This document shows positions 61,274 to 64,000 of a DNA stretch of 64,000 bases, one piece after another. The notes below the pieces were generated by a model. It did no database searches. It had not been told where the DNA came from and saw only the letters and a list, made by a program, of their open reading frames with translations. The translations under genes and the position numbers were made by a program. How positions within the stretch are numbered: position 1 is the first letter of the stretch; every line of letters starts with the position of its first letter. Source of the DNA: Roseiflexus castenholzii DSM 13941 (lineage in GTDB: Bacteria > Chloroflexota > Chloroflexia > Chloroflexales > Roseiflexaceae); NCBI RefSeq assembly GCF_000017805.1, contig NC_009767.1, forward strand, positions 1,736,001 to 1,800,000, written 5' to 3'.

Positions 61274-61314
61274 GAGAACTGAGAACCGAGAACTGAGAGC
61301 CGAGAACTGAGAAC
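61274..61314 (-). repeat. Leader repeat of GTTCTCAGTTCT units upstream of the cpaF-like gene
   Basis: On the minus strand this reads as alternating GTTCTC and AGTTCTC/GGCTCTC words. It ends 14 bases before the ATG at 61259, the same sense and position as before hoxF, hoxW and yeaH. Confidence 0.85.
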
Positions 61315-61336
61315 GACTACGAGATCCATCCGCGCG

Positions 61337-61640
61337 CCTCCGTCGTGATCCGTGGCGATCCGCGCGCCCCTTCCCACTATCCGCGCGCCTCCGTCGTGAT
61401 CCGTGGCGATCCGGGCGCCCCTTCCCACTATCCGCGCGCCTCCGTCGTGATCCGTGGCGATCCGTGCGCCCCCTCTCACCCTGCGCCTGCGCGGAACCGG
61501 GAACTACGGCGTGTCCTATGTGCGCGCCTCCGTCGTGATCCGTGGCGATCCGGGCGCCCCATCCCGCTATCCGTGCGCCTCCGTCGTGATCCGTGGCGAT
61601 CCGTGCGCCCCCTCTCACCCTGCGCCTGCGCAGACAACCT
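61337..61640. repeat. 51-bp tandem repeat, three plus two copies
   Basis: CCTCCGTCGTGATCCGTGGC begins at 61337, 61388 and 61439, then at 61527 and 61578, an exact 51-base period with a 37-base longer step in the middle. The gap between the two secretion genes (61260-61640) holds this array and the leader repeat but no gene. Confidence 0.9.
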
Positions 61641-62891
61641 TCAAAAACCGCCTTCAACCTGAAGCGCCGGCTTCCCCGGAAACCAGCGCCGGAACAGGCT
61701 GACGGTCGGCTTTGGCTGTGGCAGCGGCAGCCCGATTACGCGGCACATCTCGTCAACAATGGCGTGAACTGCGAGCGAAAAGGGGCGAAACTTCCCGACA
61801 TCCAGCGGCGAGACGTACCGATCCGCCTCTTCGTTCGCCAGGCTCACCAGGTGCGGATCGCGCGGCAGTGTGCCGATAATGCGGGCTTTGGGCCAGTGCT
61901 CGTTGAACAATGGTGCAACCTGGCGCAAACCAATGGTCACACCACGCTCAGGCTCCATCAAAATGAGCAGGCAGCGGTCGGTCAGGTCGGGTTGATGCGC
62001 CGCAAACTGTTGCAGAGCGATCCCGACTCCCGCGCGCTCTTTGCGTCCCGGCGGCGCCGGCAGCACGACCCACCCGCCATTGCGTGCTGCTTCGAGCGCA
62101 TATGGGCGCTTCTTCATGTCAGGACCGGTATCGATCAGTACCACATCGTAATCCCGCTCCAGCACCTCACTCAGGCTGCCGACTGCCTGCATCAGCGCGC
62201 GCCAGTCTGGCAGCGTAAAATCGGCAGCAAGCGCAGCCTCATCGGCACCGAGGAGAAAGTCGATGCCGCTGGGAGCGTGTCGCCAGATCAGGCGCGCGAC
62301 ATTGGCCGGCGTAAACTGCGAGTGTCCGCGACCTTCCTGGCGCAGTGTCAGGAACGAGCCGAATCCTGCCGGGATGCGGAACTCCGGCACCAGCCCGGAG
62401 TTCGACAGGTCGCCGTCAACAACGAGCACCCGCAGACCGCGGCGGCGCATCCCTTCTGCGAGCGACGCAACCACCAGACTCTTCCCGATGCCGCCTTTGG
62501 CGCCGGCGACCGCAATCGTAACCTGACGCGCGGCAAGACGCCGGGCAACGCCGAGTTGCTGCGCGATCCAGGCAGCCAATGCGTCAGCGTCGCGCGCTGT
62601 GGTGATCGCTAATCCCGCATCGGTAAAGTCGCCCGCATGCACCACGCCAATGCTCTGAAGCCCGATCAGCACCCGCACGCCGCGCGCCTGAGCAACGTGA
62701 ATGGTTTCCCACAGATCGGCAATCGTGCCGCGTGTGTCTTCCAGGTATACCACTGGCGGGGGTTGATCACCGGCGACCAGACTGCGCACACGCGCCAGGT
62801 TCGGCGCAGGGAAGGGAAGAAGACCGTTATAGCCGCCAAGCGCCTCGACCAACCCCGGCGTGTTTGTGACCAATAACAGTTCAGTTGCCAT
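61641..62891 (-). CDS. CpaE/TadZ-like MinD-family ATPase
   Basis: This 416-residue protein has a receiver-like N-terminal domain (about residues 1-130, VTNTPGLVEALGG ... VLIGLQSIG) without clear phosphorylation residues. A ParA/MinD ATPase follows, with the deviant Walker A AGAKGGIGKS and switch regions LVVDGDLSNSG and VLIDTGPDMKKR. This is the domain order of TadZ/CpaE, which positions Tad machines at a cell site. It lies 30 bases after the upstream CpaF-like stop. Confidence 0.9.
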   Translation of the reverse strand: MATELLLVTNTPGLVEALGGYNGLLPFPAPNLARVRSLVAGDQPPPVVYLEDTRGTIADLWETIHVAQARGVRVLIGLQSIGVVHAGDFTDAGLAITTARDADALAAWIAQQLGVARRLAARQVTIAVAGAKGGIGKSLVVASLAEGMRRRGLRVLVVDGDLSNSGLVPEFRIPAGFGSFLTLRQEGRGHSQFTPANVARLIWRHAPSGIDFLLGADEAALAADFTLPDWRALMQAVGSLSEVLERDYDVVLIDTGPDMKKRPYALEAARNGGWVVLPAPPGRKERAGVGIALQQFAAHQPDLTDRCLLILMEPERGVTIGLRQVAPLFNEHWPKARIIGTLPRDPHLVSLANEEADRYVSPLDVGKFRPFSLAVHAIVDEMCRVIGLPLPQPKPTVSLFRRWFPGKPALQVEGGF

Positions 62892-62921
62892 GGGATGCTC
62901 CTTGTGTTGGAAAATCGGGTT

Positions 62922-64000
62922 CTACAGCCGACCCTTGCCCCACGCGCCCTGGACGGGGTATTTCCGTTCGAGCCGGTTTGTGGCAGGATTGAAGGCGAAC
63001 AGGGTGTTGTGCGGCAGAGTTTCGCCTGCCTGACTGCCACTGGTGACGATCACCTCGATGATCTGCCCGACACGCCGGCGCCCGCCATAGGTTCCGATGT
63101 GGAGCGCAATCAACGGTGCGGCGCCACTCGTCATCAGTCCGCGCACGATCCCCGGTGATGCCAGTCCGTCGAGTGTGGCGAACCGCTCCAGGTTGCGCAG
63201 TGCAGTGAGCGCATCTGGCGCGTGGATCGTGCAGATGCCGGGATGCCCGGTCGCAGCGGCTTCGAGCATCGCCAGGGCTTCGGGACCGCGGACTTCCCCA
63301 AGGACGATCAGATCGGGGCGCTGGCGCAGCGTCAGTCGCACACAACCGGCAAAACTGCTCCGGCTGCGCAGAACTTCCACCGCCATTCCATAGGGCGGCA
63401 GCGGCAGTTCACGAGCGTCTTCGATGATGATGATGCGCTTCTCAGCAGCAATTGCCTGAAGCAGCGCTGCCGTGAGGGTTGTCTTACCGCTGCCCGCGCC
63501 GCCAGCGATCAGAAGCGTGACGCCGCGCCGAATGGCTTCGAGCAACAGTTCGGCGGCTTCACGGGGAAGGACGCCCGTCTCTTGTTGCACGAGATCATCG
63601 ATGGTTTGCCAACGCGCAGGGAGGACGCGCACAGCGACTGTAGCGCCGTCCGGGGTGTATGGTGGGCGGGTGATGGCAAAACGCAGCCGCTGGTCGGCTG
63701 TGCCGTAGAGCGCGTGAACGACTCGTCCATCGTCACTGCGCCAATCATCAGGATGATCGGCGGTGACAAATCCAGCCCGCAGCGCCAATTGGCGCTGCGT
63801 CCAGCGCAACCACTCGTCGCAGACGCGGATGCCAGTGTCGGTACGGTTCCCGTCCTCAACGACCACCATCGCGTGATCCGGTCCGTCGATAAACATGTCG
63901 GACACGCGCGATCCGGGGTGCAGCCAGGAGTCGAGCGGACCGTACCAGGCAATCGCCGACCATTCTGCAATGGCGTACCCGTTGCCAAGACCGGCGCGGC
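62922..64000 (-). CDS. Second CpaF/VirB11-family ATPase, 5' end beyond the window
   Basis: At least 359 residues are seen. The frame stays open from the first internal Met at 63905 to the edge (GYAIAEWSAIAWYGPLDSWL then HPGSRVSDMFIDGP), so the start lies outside. The motor has Walker A AGGAGSGKTTL, an Asp box IIIIEDARELPLP, the RQRPDLIVLGEVRG box and TIHAPDALTAL. SRVSDMFIDGPD is the usual CpaF N-domain motif. It lacks the long C-terminal extension of the other CpaF-like protein. Two distinct CpaF-like ATPases in one locus could drive different steps, for example assembly and retraction or transfer. Confidence 0.92.
   Translation of the reverse strand, partial: RAGLGNGYAIAEWSAIAWYGPLDSWLHPGSRVSDMFIDGPDHAMVVVEDGNRTDTGIRVCDEWLRWTQRQLALRAGFVTADHPDDWRSDDGRVVHALYGTADQRLRFAITRPPYTPDGATVAVRVLPARWQTIDDLVQQETGVLPREAAELLLEAIRRGVTLLIAGGAGSGKTTLTAALLQAIAAEKRIIIIEDARELPLPPYGMAVEVLRSRSSFAGCVRLTLRQRPDLIVLGEVRGPEALAMLEAAATGHPGICTIHAPDALTALRNLERFATLDGLASPGIVRGLMTSGAAPLIALHIGTYGGRRRVGQIIEVIVTSGSQAGETLPHNTLFAFNPATNRLERKYPVQGAWGKGRL

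Overview
The window looks like chromosomal DNA from a filamentous anoxygenic phototroph of the Chloroflexota, most like Roseiflexus. This rests on overall gene style (GC-rich, tightly overlapped genes, Hox hydrogenase, Rex, PrkA/YeaH/SpoVR) and on the many GC-rich dispersed and tandem repeats between genes. The genus is an inference from recognition; no search was run.

Layout. (1) 248-5662, minus strand: an envelope glycan operon with a DegT-type sugar aminotransferase, a CapD/FlaA1-type nucleotide-sugar epimerase/dehydratase, a TPR protein, a secreted protein and a sortase, joined by ATGA overlaps. (2) 5803-6775: a large GC-rich hairpin repeat array, then a 972-residue double-VWA membrane protein. 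(3) 9851-15737, plus strand: a complete NAD-linked bidirectional [NiFe]-hydrogenase set hoxE-F-U-Y-H plus the maturation protease hoxW. (4) 15738-17512: a gene-poor region of dispersed repeats with one small protein gene and a probable transposase remnant. (5) 17513-26937: a DsbA-like thioredoxin-fold protein, a PAS/STAS regulator, a DUF2905 protein, tRNA-Thr(UGU), an S9 peptidase, a tiny HisKA-like protein, a dynamin-like GTPase and a SAM hydroxide adenosyltransferase. (6) 27280-33368: the conserved prkA-yeaH-spoVR trio; spoVR carries a 400-residue intein whose first endonuclease motif has lost its acidic residue. (7) 33390-38448: a hypothetical gene and prmC on plus, then on minus a ceramidase-like protein, a GH4 glycosidase and a glycerol-1-phosphate dehydrogenase-like enzyme. 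(8) 38448-40881, minus: a compact restriction-modification island (C5 methyltransferase, probable endonuclease, Vsr). (9) 41005-43621: a GH35 beta-galactosidase broken by at least two frame changes, followed by rex.

(10) 44435-64000, minus: about 20 kb that I read as one secretion or DNA-transfer machine. It mixes Tad/type II-like parts (two CpaF-family ATPases, two TadB/TadC-like membrane proteins, one CpaE/TadZ-like ATPase) with type IV secretion parts (VirB4-like ATPase, PrgI-like protein, VirB6-like polytopic protein, VirB8-like protein, a small two-helix VirB2-like protein and a large M23/M15 cell-wall hydrolase). At its end is a membrane protein with an in-coding minisatellite and an FtsK-like domain with a damaged Walker A motif. 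No relaxase lies in the window and the locus runs off the right edge. This locus is the best candidate for an unusual system here.

Across the window, a TTCTCAGTTCTTAG-type repeat lies just upstream of four start codons (hoxF, hoxW, yeaH and the large cpaF-like gene), always in the same orientation relative to the gene. This looks like a leader element rather than random repeat debris.
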